From CBDCWT01 sp965223305 (GTDB lineage Bacteria; Planctomycetota; Planctomycetia; Pirellulales; Pirellulaceae): a stretch of 64,000 bases of DNA. The DNA lies in the NCBI GenBank assembly GCA_965223305.1, contig CBDCWT010000058.1, positions 1 through 64,000 of the forward strand, given 5' to 3'. The notes below the pieces were generated by a model. That model was not told the origin of the DNA. It saw nothing but the letters and a program-made list of their open reading frames with translations, and did no database searches. Below, in pieces: positions 1 through 7,834 of this stretch. A program made the position numbers and the translations under genes. Numbering within the stretch: the first letter of the stretch is position 1; every line of letters begins with the position of its first letter.

Positions 1-1163
1 ACCGCACACTGCATCCCGAGGCAGATGCCAAAATAGGGCACGCCCCGCTCGCGGGCGAAACGAATGGCTTCAACCTTGCCCTCGATGCCGCGCTCTCCAA
101 AACCCCCTGGAATAAGTAGCCCGTCGTAGCCGGTCAACAAACGCTCCGGGCCCTCACGTTCGACATCCTCGCTGTGGATTCGCCCGATACGTACTTGGGC
201 ATTGTGAAAAATCCCAGCGTGGTCAATCGACTCGTAGATCGACTTATAGGCATCGATGTGCTCGGCGTACTTGCCAACTACGGCAACGTTGATCTCTTTT
301 TCCGGGTTCCTCAAGCGATGCACGAGGTCGCGCCAATCGTCCATTTCAAGCGTGGTGGCCGGCAACCCCAAACGTCGCACAATCAGCTCATCCAACGCGT
401 TCTCAACAAGGCTGAGTGGCACCTCGTAAATCGAAAAATCTTTGTCCCGCTCTTCGATCACCGCCTCCAACGGCACGTTACAGAAGAGGCCGATCTTGGC
501 ACGGTCGTCAACACTAATTGAACGCTCGGTTCGACAGATCAAGATGTCAGGCTGAATACCGATTTGCCGTAGCTGGCCCACCGAATGTTGCGTCGGCTTC
601 GTCTTCAGCTCGCCGGCGGCCTTCAGATATGGGACGAGTGTGAGGTGGATGTAGAGGCAATTCTCTTTGCCGGCATCCAAGGAAAACTGGCGAATCGCCT
701 CTAGGAAAGGTTGGCTCTCAATATCACCAACCGTACCGCCAATCTCCGTGATCACGACGTCGACATCTGTAGCAGCCAGTTTTGCGACAACCGACTTGAT
801 TTCGTTGGTAACGTGAGGGATGACCTGAACGGTCTTGCCCAAAAACTCGCCGCGGCGTTCCTTTTCGATCACGGACAGATAAATCTGTCCAGTCGTGTAG
901 TTCGCGTCCCGAGTCAGAGGGCTGTTCGTAAATCGCTCGTAGTGGCCGAGGTCGAGATCGGTTTCGCTGCCATCATCCAGCACGTAGACCTCACCGTGCT
1001 GGTAAGGGCTCATCGTCCCCGGATCGACGTTGATATACGGATCCAGCTTCTGCATCCGTACCCGCAGCCCGCGTCGTTCCAACAGCATCCCAATCGAAGC
1101 GCTTGTCAACCCCTTGCCGAGCGAACTGACGACTCCACCGGTCACAAAAATGTGGCGAGTCAA
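1..1163 (-). CDS. pyrG: CTP synthase, 3' end cut by window edge
   Basis: CTP synthase makes CTP from UTP, ATP and glutamine in the cytoplasm. The N-terminal amidoligase domain is plain: the start reads LTRHIFVTGGVVSSLGKG, the family's P-loop signature, followed by QKLDPYINVDPGTMSPYQHG and GEVYVLDDGAETDLDLGHYE. The class I glutamine amidotransferase domain begins near residue 290, with LIPGGFGERG and the nucleophile region FGICLGMQ just before the window ends. I chose the TTG start at 1161-1163 because GGAGGT lies six bases upstream and the protein then begins as in other CTP synthases. An in-frame ATG at 1191-1193 would add ten residues. The gene follows kdsB by about 60 bases on the same strand. 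CTP is the co-substrate of KdsB, so the pairing makes metabolic sense. Identification is firm; only the C-terminus is missing. Confidence 0.95.
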   Translation of the reverse strand, partial: MTRHIFVTGGVVSSLGKGLTSASIGMLLERRGLRVRMQKLDPYINVDPGTMSPYQHGEVYVLDDGSETDLDLGHYERFTNSPLTRDANYTTGQIYLSVIEKERRGEFLGKTVQVIPHVTNEIKSVVAKLAATDVDVVITEIGGTVGDIESQPFLEAIRQFSLDAGKENCLYIHLTLVPYLKAAGELKTKPTQHSVGQLRQIGIQPDILICRTERSISVDDRAKIGLFCNVPLEAVIEERDKDFSIYEVPLSLVENALDELIVRRLGLPATTLEMDDWRDLVHRLRNPEKEINVAVVGKYAEHIDAYKSIYESIDHAGIFHNAQVRIGRIHSEDVEREGPERLLTGYDGLLIPGGFGERGIEGKVEAIRFARERGVPYFGICLGMQCA

Positions 1164-1222
1164 GCAAGTACCTCCATGCGGAATAGTGATCATTTGGGTG
1201 TTCAAAGCTATCGCACTCAATC

Positions 1223-2006
1223 CTAGCAACTGCCGGTACGGCTGACAAACGCTCGATAATCGGCCGGCGTGTCGATGCCATGAGTCGCTTCGTCGACGAT
1301 CCCGACCTGGATCGGATAGCCGGCAGCCAGCACCCGCAGCTGCTCGAGGTTCTCGACTTGCTCGAGACGCGATGGGGGAAGTTCGGCGAACTTCAGGAGG
1401 AACTCGCGTCGATAAACATAGAGACCAATGTGCTGCAACATCAGCGGCGGATCCGCGCAGAGCAGTGCGTCATCCCACTGTCTGGCTGCGGGAATTGGGC
1501 TGCGGCTGAAATACAGGGCCCGGCCAGCACGGTCGCAGACTACCTTGACGCACGCAGGATCCTCCAGTTGCTGCCGGCTCCGGATAGGAGTCGCCAAAGT
1601 CGACATCACGGCCTGGGGATCTCCTTCCAATAGCTCGATGGCCAGGTCGATGGTGGTCGGCGACACTTCGGGTTCGTCACCCTGGAGGTTTGACGATGAT
1701 CTCGACCTCGTTCAGCTCCCGCGCAACCTGGGCCACGCGGTCCGTGCCGCTGGTGTGATCCGGATCGGTCATCCGTACTTCACCCCCGAAACCTGCAATG
1801 GCCGCCGCTATCTCAGGGTCATCAGCAGCCACGCAGACCCCCAGCGGACGGCTGGCACCTTCCGCTGCCTCATAGGTATGTTGGATCAGCGGCTTGCCGG
1901 TTTCCTCCAACAACAACTTACGCGGCAATCGCGTCGAGTGTAGTCGGGCTGGGATCACGATGTAGCTGCGGCAACGGACCCTCAACCTGCTGGCTTCCAA
2001 TGCCAT
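1223..2006 (-). pseudogene. kdsB: 3-deoxy-manno-octulosonate cytidylyltransferase (CMP-Kdo synthetase), frameshifted
   Basis: KdsB activates Kdo with CTP for the inner core of lipopolysaccharide, so it implies an LPS-type outer membrane. The first part (2006 down to 1677) starts at an ATG with GAGGAG upstream and carries VIPARLHSTRLPRKLL, the nucleotide-binding signature, and HTSGTDRVAQ. It then runs into a stop as VEIIVKPPG. The second part continues one frame away: removing one base from the T-run at 1689-1691 restores VNLQGDEPEVSPTTID, the expected NxQGDEP metal-binding motif. The rest (to 1223) ends with HIGLYVYRREFL and a GIDTPADY tail typical of the family. Combined length is about 260 residues, normal for KdsB. 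The break is a single extra base in a short homopolymer, so it is either a recent mutation or a sequencing error. Downstream pyrG is intact as far as visible. Confidence 0.88.
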
Positions 2007-2167
2007 CGTGCACTCCTCGGTTCGGGCAAACTGCGGTCGACGGCCGGTAGACTAACTCAGAGCACTCTGGGGACCCAGCTCAATTTCACGCTAGCAGCAA
2101 TGGCCAGCGCCGCGCTGCCCCCCGCACACGCTAACTCGCTTCTCGCAAACGACTGAGTCGTCCAGTC

Positions 2168-2348
2168 GTAGGCCGGAACCAGCGGCGAGAGAGATGTGGT
2201 CTCGCGCGCCACGCGAATGCCGCGCCGTTCCGGCGCCACCGGGTGCGATGCACCTTATGTGAGTACCGCCCCAGCGCGTGCCGGAGCGGCGCGGCGTTAA
2301 GAATCGTACGTTAGTGGATAGTCTTTTACGCCGCTTGTTCCGGCCTAC
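2168..2348. repeat. 181-bp inverted-repeat element, copy 1
   Basis: The ends read GTAGGCCGGAACCAGCGGC and GCCGCTTGTTCCGGCCTAC, an imperfect terminal inverted repeat of about 19 bases. A second inverted pair lies inside (GCCGCGCCGTTCCGGC and GTGCCGGAGCGGCGCGGC). A copy of the same length lies at 12295-12475, and a longer one (opposite orientation) at 26159-26423. It occupies most of the 366-base gap between kdsB and the NRAMP-like gene. No convincing coding frame. Confidence 0.7.
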
Positions 2349-2372
2349 TCACTCCCGCAGGGTTGGCCAGGC

Positions 2373-3674
2373 CTAGACCGCAGCCAAGCGAGTCCAGACT
2401 TCACGCACACCCAGGTATAGAAAAATCGCTACCGCCGACAGCAATACCAGATTCGTGGCCAAGCGGTTGCGACTTGTCTCGCCAATGCAATGAGCACGAT
2501 TGTTGAGGTACAGCAAGGTTAGCGCCAAGAAAGGCAGAAAGAGCGAGCTGACCGCTGCGTAGACAACTATGATCCACACTGGGCGTTCGACGAACAGCAT
2601 TAGCATGCTCGGAAAAGCTGCGTAGGCCAAGAACAACCGGTAAGGGGTTGAGCGCGGTTGCACGACTGCGGCCCGTTTCTTGGCCGACCCACGACCGAGA
2701 CAGTACCAAACATCGGCGAACAGATACGGTACCCCCTGAAAGACACCGAGCATTGACGTAAATACAGCTCCCCAAAAACCCACCAGAAAAATCCACTCAC
2801 CCACGACCCCGAGCGACTGCTTCAGAATCGACGCCATCTGAATCAAACCTTGCTGGCCCTGAACCTCCACACCTCCCTTGAAGAGGAACTCTGTGGAAAG
2901 CAACATGACGCCGATCGCAAACAGGCCTGTGAGGCCGTAACCGACACCGAGATCTGCCCGCACGGTCGGCAACCAGCCTACGCCGTACCACCTCTTTTCT
3001 TGAATCCAATAACCATAGGACAACATGGTCACGCTCCCGCCGACGCCGCCGATGAGCCCCAAAGTGAAAGCCAAACTGCCTGCCGGTAACTGCGGCAGCA
3101 ACGGCAGACTCTGGTAGCTGGTTCCGGCCGCGAGGGCACAGCCCACAATGGCCACAAACATCATGCCGACGAGCACCTTGACGACCTGTTCGAAACGTTC
3201 GTAGCTGCCTGCCAACACCAAGATGTAAGCGAGAATTGCGTGGGCAACACCCCAGACCCGAGAGGAGATCGCCGGAACGAGGGTGTGTCCCGCTAGTCCG
3301 GCCGCAACGATCAGTCCACCCGCGACGAAGAACGTCCACACGCCGAGGTAGAAAACAAAGCAATAGGTTACCCAGCGGCTTAGATAGCGCGACCACCCTT
3401 CGAGCACCGTAAGTCCCGTGGCAAGTTGCCAGCGGGCAACGCATTCATTGAGCACATACTTGAGCAGGGCACCGACAACGACCGCCCAAAGCAGGGCGTT
3501 CCCGTAGCGCGACCCGGCCACGGACGCGGTCACTAGGTCGGCCGCACCGACTCCCGTGGCAGCAATGGCAATCCCCGGACCAATCTGGCGAACCGTGGAC
3601 AATAGTCTGCGAGTCATCGACATCGATCCAGCGGCGGGTCGTGCCGCGTTTCCCGAGGATGGCTTCGGTTCCAT
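2373..3674 (-). CDS. NRAMP-family-like membrane transporter
   Basis: A 433-residue integral membrane protein with about eleven hydrophobic segments. The opening GPGIAIAATGVGAADLV and the overall layout match the NRAMP (MntH, divalent metal/proton symporter) fold. Family members usually carry DPGN in helix 1 and MPH in helix 6. Here helix 1 reads ATGVGAADLVTAS and the helix 6 region reads GGSVTMLSYGYWIQEK, so both canonical metal-binding motifs are absent. It is better called an NRAMP-related transporter of unknown substrate than a manganese importer. I chose the ATG at 3674 over the TTG at 3692. The gene stands alone between repeat-bearing gaps and is divergent from plsC. Family assignment is moderately sure; substrate is unknown. 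Confidence 0.75.
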   Translation of the reverse strand: MEPKPSSGNAARPAAGSMSMTRRLLSTVRQIGPGIAIAATGVGAADLVTASVAGSRYGNALLWAVVVGALLKYVLNECVARWQLATGLTVLEGWSRYLSRWVTYCFVFYLGVWTFFVAGGLIVAAGLAGHTLVPAISSRVWGVAHAILAYILVLAGSYERFEQVVKVLVGMMFVAIVGCALAAGTSYQSLPLLPQLPAGSLAFTLGLIGGVGGSVTMLSYGYWIQEKRWYGVGWLPTVRADLGVGYGLTGLFAIGVMLLSTEFLFKGGVEVQGQQGLIQMASILKQSLGVVGEWIFLVGFWGAVFTSMLGVFQGVPYLFADVWYCLGRGSAKKRAAVVQPRSTPYRLFLAYAAFPSMLMLFVERPVWIIVVYAAVSSLFLPFLALTLLYLNNRAHCIGETSRNRLATNLVLLSAVAIFLYLGVREVWTRLAAV

Positions 3675-3977
3675 GTGTCCGTCTCGTCGCAAACTGCCCA
3701 GATACTTTTGTCCACCGCTCCCTGCTCGCTCAGAGCCGGAGAATCTCGCGTCACTACGAATCCCCTAGCTTATTACTGGCTGACGGGTTAGGTCATGGCC
3801 GCAGGTCCCGGATGCCGATGTATCAGTGAAACGCTCCCGCCGATCCCCGATCATACACCACAGTTTCACTCTCCCCTCAGCTGAAGGGAACAGCTACAGT
3901 TAAGAGGAAAATCGGACCCCCGCTTTTCGCTCGGTTGAACCGCCACCGTCACGGACGCCGCCGCCTGAGTGCTGTTG

Positions 3978-4640
3978 ATGCATTATTCCCTAAAATCCGA
4001 ACCCTCCCAGACCGCTGCGTCGCCGAAACCCAGAGAGACGGTGACGGCGACTGTGCTCTCTTGGGTGGCCAAATTCTTGGCGGGATCGAGCATTCGCTGG
4101 GTGGACTGCCAGCCGGACACCTGCCAGCGAATCTACTTTGCGAATCACACAAGCCATCTGGACGCGGTCGTGCTGTGGTCATCTCTTCCGAAGGCCATTC
4201 GCGCGGTCACCAGACCGGTGGCTGCACGCGACTATTGGGAGCAAAACCTCTTCCGCCGCTACGTTGCCGGATCACTCAACGCCCTGCTGATCGACCGCAC
4301 CAACATCAAGGTGCACCAGAGCCCGGTCGAGATGATGATCCGTGAGATCGGCGACACCAGCTCGCTGATCGTCTTCCCCGAGGGCAGCCGTGGCGCAGAC
4401 GACGACATGGGTGAGTTCAAAAGCGGCCTGTATTATTTAAGCAAGAAGCGGCCGGACTTGGAGCTAGTCCCGGTCTTTATCGACAACTTAAATCGCGTCC
4501 TACCGCGGGGTGAGTTCCTACCCGTTCCACTGCTCAGCTGCATCACGATCGGGCACCCTATCTGGCTTGAGGCCGGTGAGTCGAAAGTGGAGTTCCTCAG
4601 GCGTGCCCGCGATACCGTTCGCCGGTTGAAGGACGCCTAG
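3978..4640 (+). CDS. plsC: 1-acylglycerol-3-phosphate acyltransferase (PlsC family)
   Basis: About 220 residues. The acyltransferase HX4D box is NHTSHLDAVV near residue 55, and the second conserved block is FPEGSRG near residue 135, as in PlsC-type enzymes that acylate lysophosphatidate at sn-2. No clear signal peptide or strong membrane anchor is visible; the protein is probably peripheral at the inner membrane. The start is uncertain because no good ribosome site precedes either the ATG used here or the in-frame GTG nine bases earlier. It is followed 56 bases later by cdsA, the next step in phospholipid synthesis, and the two genes probably form an operon. Function as an acyltransferase is sure; the exact acceptor is inferred. 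Confidence 0.88.
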   Translation: MHYSLKSEPSQTAASPKPRETVTATVLSWVAKFLAGSSIRWVDCQPDTCQRIYFANHTSHLDAVVLWSSLPKAIRAVTRPVAARDYWEQNLFRRYVAGSLNALLIDRTNIKVHQSPVEMMIREIGDTSSLIVFPEGSRGADDDMGEFKSGLYYLSKKRPDLELVPVFIDNLNRVLPRGEFLPVPLLSCITIGHPIWLEAGESKVEFLRRARDTVRRLKDA

Positions 4641-4695
4641 CTGACTTCACGGTTTCCGTCTCCTCGACGCTTTCTTGCTCACACATTAGGATTGC

Positions 4696-5820
4696 GTGCG
4701 CACGGCGAACGCGGCCGGAATCCAAGAACCTGCTCCACCCACACAGCTGATGTTCATTCCTGAGTGGCTCAATACTCCCACGCTCCTCTTACTCGGCGTC
4801 GTGCTGGGCTCTCTGGTCGTGGCGAACATCGTCGGACAGGTGCTCAAGCGGCAGCCGGCAAACAACGTGAACCCTGCCATGCTGCAGACTTTCAATCTGC
4901 GGGTTCAGGCCTGGTGGATGATGTGTGCGATCTTGATCGCGGGGTTCCTATTAGGATATGTAGCAACCGTCGTATTGTTCGGCGTGGTATCTTTTTGGGC
5001 TCTGCGAGAGTTCATTACGATGACGCCAACTCGTCGCGGCGACCACAGAACGCTCTTTTGGGTGTTCTTTCTATTTACACCCCTTCAGTACCTTCTGGTC
5101 GGAATGGGCCGTGAGTTCTATGGCCTGTTCAGCATCATGATCCCCGTCTACGCGTCGCTCTTTATCCCAGCTCGCATCGCGTTGTCGGGTGACTACAAGC
5201 GGTTCTTGGAACGCTCGGCCAAGATCTCGGCCGGACTGCTAATCTGCGTCTACGCGTTGAGCCATGCGCCGGCCATCTTGGCGCTCGACCTGACAACTGC
5301 GAAGCCAGAACGCGTATCACTGGATGCCGGGACGCTGTTTGTTGACGAATTGCAAGATACAACTGGGAATACCGAGGCAACAGCGGGCTCAGGGCGGCGT
5401 CCTTGGCGGGAGGGCAGCGACGCGGGCCTGCTGTTCTTTTTCGTGCTCATGGTCCAGCTCGGCGACGTTTTCCAGTATGTCTGGGGCAAGTTGGTCGGCA
5501 GGCGGGTCATCGCGCCGGAGATCAATGCCAGCCGCACGTGGGAGGGCGCAGTGGGTGGCGTTGCCAGTACAACCGTGGTTGGTGCGCTGCTGTGGTGGGT
5601 CACGCCATTTCGGATCTGGGAAGCAGCCCTGATCTCAATGGTAACAGCAATCATGGGTATCGCCGGCGGCTTAACCATGTCCGCGGTCAAGCGCGACCGG
5701 GGTGTGCGCGACACAGGAACACTCGTCCAGGGGCATGCCGGCGTCTTAGATCGAATCGACTCGCTCTGTTTCGCAGCACCGGTTTTCTTTCACCTGACCA
5801 GCTACTTCTTCACCGACTAG
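4696..5820 (+). CDS. cdsA: Phosphatidate cytidylyltransferase
   Basis: CdsA converts phosphatidate and CTP to CDP-diacylglycerol in the inner membrane. The protein (374 residues) has several hydrophobic helices and ends with the family signature: SAVKRDRGVRDTG, then GHAGVLDRIDS, matching the S-x-x-K-R...K-D...H-G-G-x-x-D-R-x-D pattern with small variations (RD for KD, HAG for HGG). SRTWEGAVGG is a second conserved block. The GTG start has AGGA a few bases upstream; an ATG at 4750 is possible but has no visible ribosome site. It is longer than E. coli CdsA (about 285 residues) because of an N-terminal extension and a hydrophilic loop near residues 205-240. The stop codon TAG falls inside a six-base duplication made by the mobile element that follows. 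Confidence 0.9.
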   Translation: MRTANAAGIQEPAPPTQLMFIPEWLNTPTLLLLGVVLGSLVVANIVGQVLKRQPANNVNPAMLQTFNLRVQAWWMMCAILIAGFLLGYVATVVLFGVVSFWALREFITMTPTRRGDHRTLFWVFFLFTPLQYLLVGMGREFYGLFSIMIPVYASLFIPARIALSGDYKRFLERSAKISAGLLICVYALSHAPAILALDLTTAKPERVSLDAGTLFVDELQDTTGNTEATAGSGRRPWREGSDAGLLFFFVLMVQLGDVFQYVWGKLVGRRVIAPEINASRTWEGAVGGVASTTVVGALLWWVTPFRIWEAALISMVTAIMGIAGGLTMSAVKRDRGVRDTGTLVQGHAGVLDRIDSLCFAAPVFFHLTSYFFTD

Positions 5821-5821
5821 G

Positions 5822-5993
5822 CCGGATTATTCATGAAGATCGTGGCGAGAGGTTGTAAGTACGTTCGTGGCAAGGAAGGCGAGCAATTCTTCCGCAGGCG
5901 TATTGAAGCAATACGTCGAGGGAGAATTGTGAAGCATGACGAAGCCACGGATGGACTTACGACCTCGCAGCAGATCGCTCATGAATAATTCGG
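5822..5993 (+). mobile_element. 172-bp MITE-like element with inner 51-codon frame, copy 1
   Basis: The ends CCGGATTATTCATGA and TCATGAATAATTCGG form a 15-base terminal inverted repeat with one mismatch. The element is flanked by the direct repeat ACTAGG (5816-5821 and 5994-5999), a probable target-site duplication, followed on the right by CC. The copy at 28170-28341 is identical except for one base (T here, G there, near 5930) over the full 172 bases. The match stops at the element's ends. This copy sits between the convergent cdsA and M14 peptidase genes. Confidence 0.85.
5833..5988 (+). CDS. 51-residue basic hypothetical protein inside the 172-bp element, copy 1
   Basis: The ATG lies in the left inverted repeat and the TAA in the right one, so the frame fills nearly the whole element. 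The product starts MKIVARGCKYVRGKEGEQFF, continues with an Arg-rich stretch (RRRIEAIRRGRI) and ends TSQQIAHE. The single base that differs from copy 2 changes Val to Gly. The composition (strongly basic, with an amphipathic look in the middle) would suit nucleic acid binding, but that is inference. No strong ribosome site is visible before the ATG. I do not recognise the family. The frame may also be fortuitous, kept open only because the element is young. Confidence 0.45.
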   Translation: MKIVARGCKYVRGKEGEQFFRRRIEAIRRGRIVKHDEATDGLTTSQQIAHE

Positions 5994-6016
5994 ACTAGGC
6001 CATCCCAAACCGATGT

Positions 6017-7294
6017 TCAGCGCTGCCGACGGGGATCTTTCTCCAGGTAACGGGCCACCGACTGCGCGAGCTGCCTGCCGACGGCCATGTACCCCTCTTG
6101 AGTGCTGTTCGGAGTATTCCAGGCGGTCTCGAGGGTGGTAGCGAGCAGATGATGCCCGGTGTGAGTGCGGACCCAGTTGGCACTCATCCGATTACGCTCC
6201 TCCGCGGTCTTCACATAGGTGGCGAACTTGTAGAGTGGCTCAAGGGGCATGGGACCCGAAATCGTGTCCCGGCAAATCGCCAACCAGCGGCGGTGGTTCC
6301 GTTGCTGAATCGCCGGAAGATCGCCGAGATCCATGGGACCAAAAAAGTATGGTCTCTGCTCGCTGGGCCCCGGATTATGCAAGTCAATGAAGACGTCCAG
6401 GCGGCCGGACTGATCCAGTTCGAGGATCTTTGTTTGCGCGGCAACTACTTCAGGATAGATCGCCTGGTCTGACCAGTCGCGATTGTGGTCACGGGGCACG
6501 GCCTCCTTGCCTCCGGCTCCGGCCGCCACGTTGTCGACGTCCATGATTGGCACGTAGTGAATCGCGGCGCTGCGGCGCAGTTGGACGGCGGCCGGCGAGT
6601 CCCCAGCGGCCCACTCGATGAATCCACGCCCTACCCAGCTCGAGCCCGCCTCCCAAGCATGTTGCCGGGCCTGGACCCAGACTCCGAAGCGGGCGGGCTG
6701 ACCCTGCGTTCCCCCGCCGAGCCTGATTCCCCGCACGGGGCGCCCGCCGCGAGTCATGGCGAGCTCGAAAAGCTCCGCCTCCGCGCTTGCGGAAGCCACT
6801 CTCTTCAGCAGTGACTCAGCATGGCTGGGCAGAAAAGGTGGTCCCCAAGCAACCCACATCGTCTCGGCTGTTGCCGGAAAACGGTAAACCGCGACACGCC
6901 CCTCGGATCGACGGCGTGGCGTGTGCACCCAGGCCGTGTTGTCGCTGCTGATCATCGCCCGTTCTGGCTGCGACCACGACGGGCTCAACACGCGCTGATA
7001 TCGATACGGTCTCGGATAGGCACTGACTTTTAAAGTGAGTGGCCGGCCAACTTGCAATCCGTCTAGCCGCAAGTACCACCAACAGGGCCAACCTCTTCCC
7101 TTTTGGAAAGCCGGCTGAATGTGAACCACGCCAGCTGCGGCGTCGATTGACTGTACCGCCCCCGAGCCGCCGGGAAAATCTGTCGACACCGCCAGGGAAC
7201 CGTGCTCAGCAGCGGAACCCACCGAGTGCGAAACGGCCAGCACCACAAACGCCACCAGCCATGCGTTCCGAGGGCGGCGGCTGTCGGACCTCAA
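6017..7294 (-). CDS. M14-type zinc carboxypeptidase-like exported protein
   Basis: About 425 residues. From the TTG start the protein opens with a clean signal peptide: Arg-rich n-region, hydrophobic AWLVAFVVLAVSHSVG, and a GSA-A cleavage-type end. The C-terminal half has features of M14 metallopeptidases: PIMDVDNV in place of the usual NPDG region, PRDHNRDW, and VFIDLHNPGPS carrying a likely zinc-binding His. The N-terminal half resembles the beta-sandwich that precedes the catalytic domain in cytosolic-type M14 proteins. The substrate is unknown. The TTG at 7292-7294 overlaps the TGA of the upstream small gene (TTGA), suggesting coupled translation. A GTG at 7357 would give a longer product but would bury the signal peptide. 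Family assignment is likely, activity unproven. Confidence 0.75.
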   Translation of the reverse strand: MRSDSRRPRNAWLVAFVVLAVSHSVGSAAEHGSLAVSTDFPGGSGAVQSIDAAAGVVHIQPAFQKGRGWPCWWYLRLDGLQVGRPLTLKVSAYPRPYRYQRVLSPSWSQPERAMISSDNTAWVHTPRRRSEGRVAVYRFPATAETMWVAWGPPFLPSHAESLLKRVASASAEAELFELAMTRGGRPVRGIRLGGGTQGQPARFGVWVQARQHAWEAGSSWVGRGFIEWAAGDSPAAVQLRRSAAIHYVPIMDVDNVAAGAGGKEAVPRDHNRDWSDQAIYPEVVAAQTKILELDQSGRLDVFIDLHNPGPSEQRPYFFGPMDLGDLPAIQQRNHRRWLAICRDTISGPMPLEPLYKFATYVKTAEERNRMSANWVRTHTGHHLLATTLETAWNTPNSTQEGYMAVGRQLAQSVARYLEKDPRRQR

Positions 7295-7482
7295 CTCCCT
7301 GAAGACTCCGCCGAGCTGTGGGCGATAGCCACCAATCCATCCTGCACGTCGAACCACGGATCTTCCACCGTCTGCTGGATCCTGGTAGGGGTTTCATTCA
7401 ACTGTTCCGCGAGGATGGTAATCCGTTGCGGCTCGCCGAGCTTATACAAATGGTCCCAAATCCTGTTTCTTAGGTCGTCCAT
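7291..7482 (-). CDS. Small winged-helix-like hypothetical protein
   Basis: 63 residues beginning MDDLRNRIWDHLYKLGEPQR. The first two thirds look like a short winged helix: a helix (LRNRIWDHLYKLG), then ITILAEQLNETPTRIQQTVE as a helix-turn-helix pair, and WFDVQDGLVAIA as a wing. This suggests DNA or protein binding, but I recognise no named family. I chose the second Met because GGAGG lies eight bases upstream; the first Met at 7497 has no such site. The gene is 26 bases after the acidic protein and overlaps the M14 peptidase start by four bases, so the three are probably one transcript. Confidence 0.6.
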   Translation of the reverse strand: MDDLRNRIWDHLYKLGEPQRITILAEQLNETPTRIQQTVEDPWFDVQDGLVAIAHSSAESSGS

Positions 7483-7508
7483 TGATCCAGCCTCCATACG
7501 AACGTGAA

Positions 7509-7766
7509 TCAGCCTGACTTGTCGTCGCTGCCTTCTTCATCCCCGGGATCGGTTAGATTATCCGGTGCCTCCGCCCCGCACGAACCCGGCACCTTGCCAA
7601 AACCTGGTGGGCTGGTGAAGTCGCCCTCATGTGCCGCTTCTGCCTCGGCAATCTCCTCGTCCGTCTCCTCCTCAAATTCATCGTCAAAGTCATAGTCGAA
7701 GTCATCGTCGTCGAATACATCGAGGAGTTCTTCGCGTTGAAGACCCGGGTCGTCGGGATTCTCCAC
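7509..7766 (-). CDS. Small acidic hypothetical protein
   Basis: 85 residues, starting at a GTG with AGGAG seven bases upstream. An ATG at 7790 is in frame but lacks a site. The centre is a run of Asp, Glu, Phe and Tyr (VFDDDDFDYDFDDEFEEE), then a Gly/Pro-rich tail. The composition predicts a disordered, very acidic protein with a net charge strongly negative; possible roles are charge shielding or divalent metal binding, which I infer only from composition. It lies between an RRM protein gene and the winged-helix-like gene on the same strand. I do not recognise a family with a known function. Confidence 0.6.
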   Translation of the reverse strand: MENPDDPGLQREELLDVFDDDDFDYDFDDEFEEETDEEIAEAEAAHEGDFTSPPGFGKVPGSCGAEAPDNLTDPGDEEGSDDKSG

Positions 7767-7834
7767 TTCCTGTCTCCTGCTAAACGGCATGAAAGACTAC
7801 GGTCCAGCTGTCGTGAGAACGAGCCGGTCACGAG

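Noticed and set aside
3935..4345. Plus-strand frame overlapping plsC
   Set aside because: It is a shadow of plsC in another frame, with Arg/His/Pro-rich composition.
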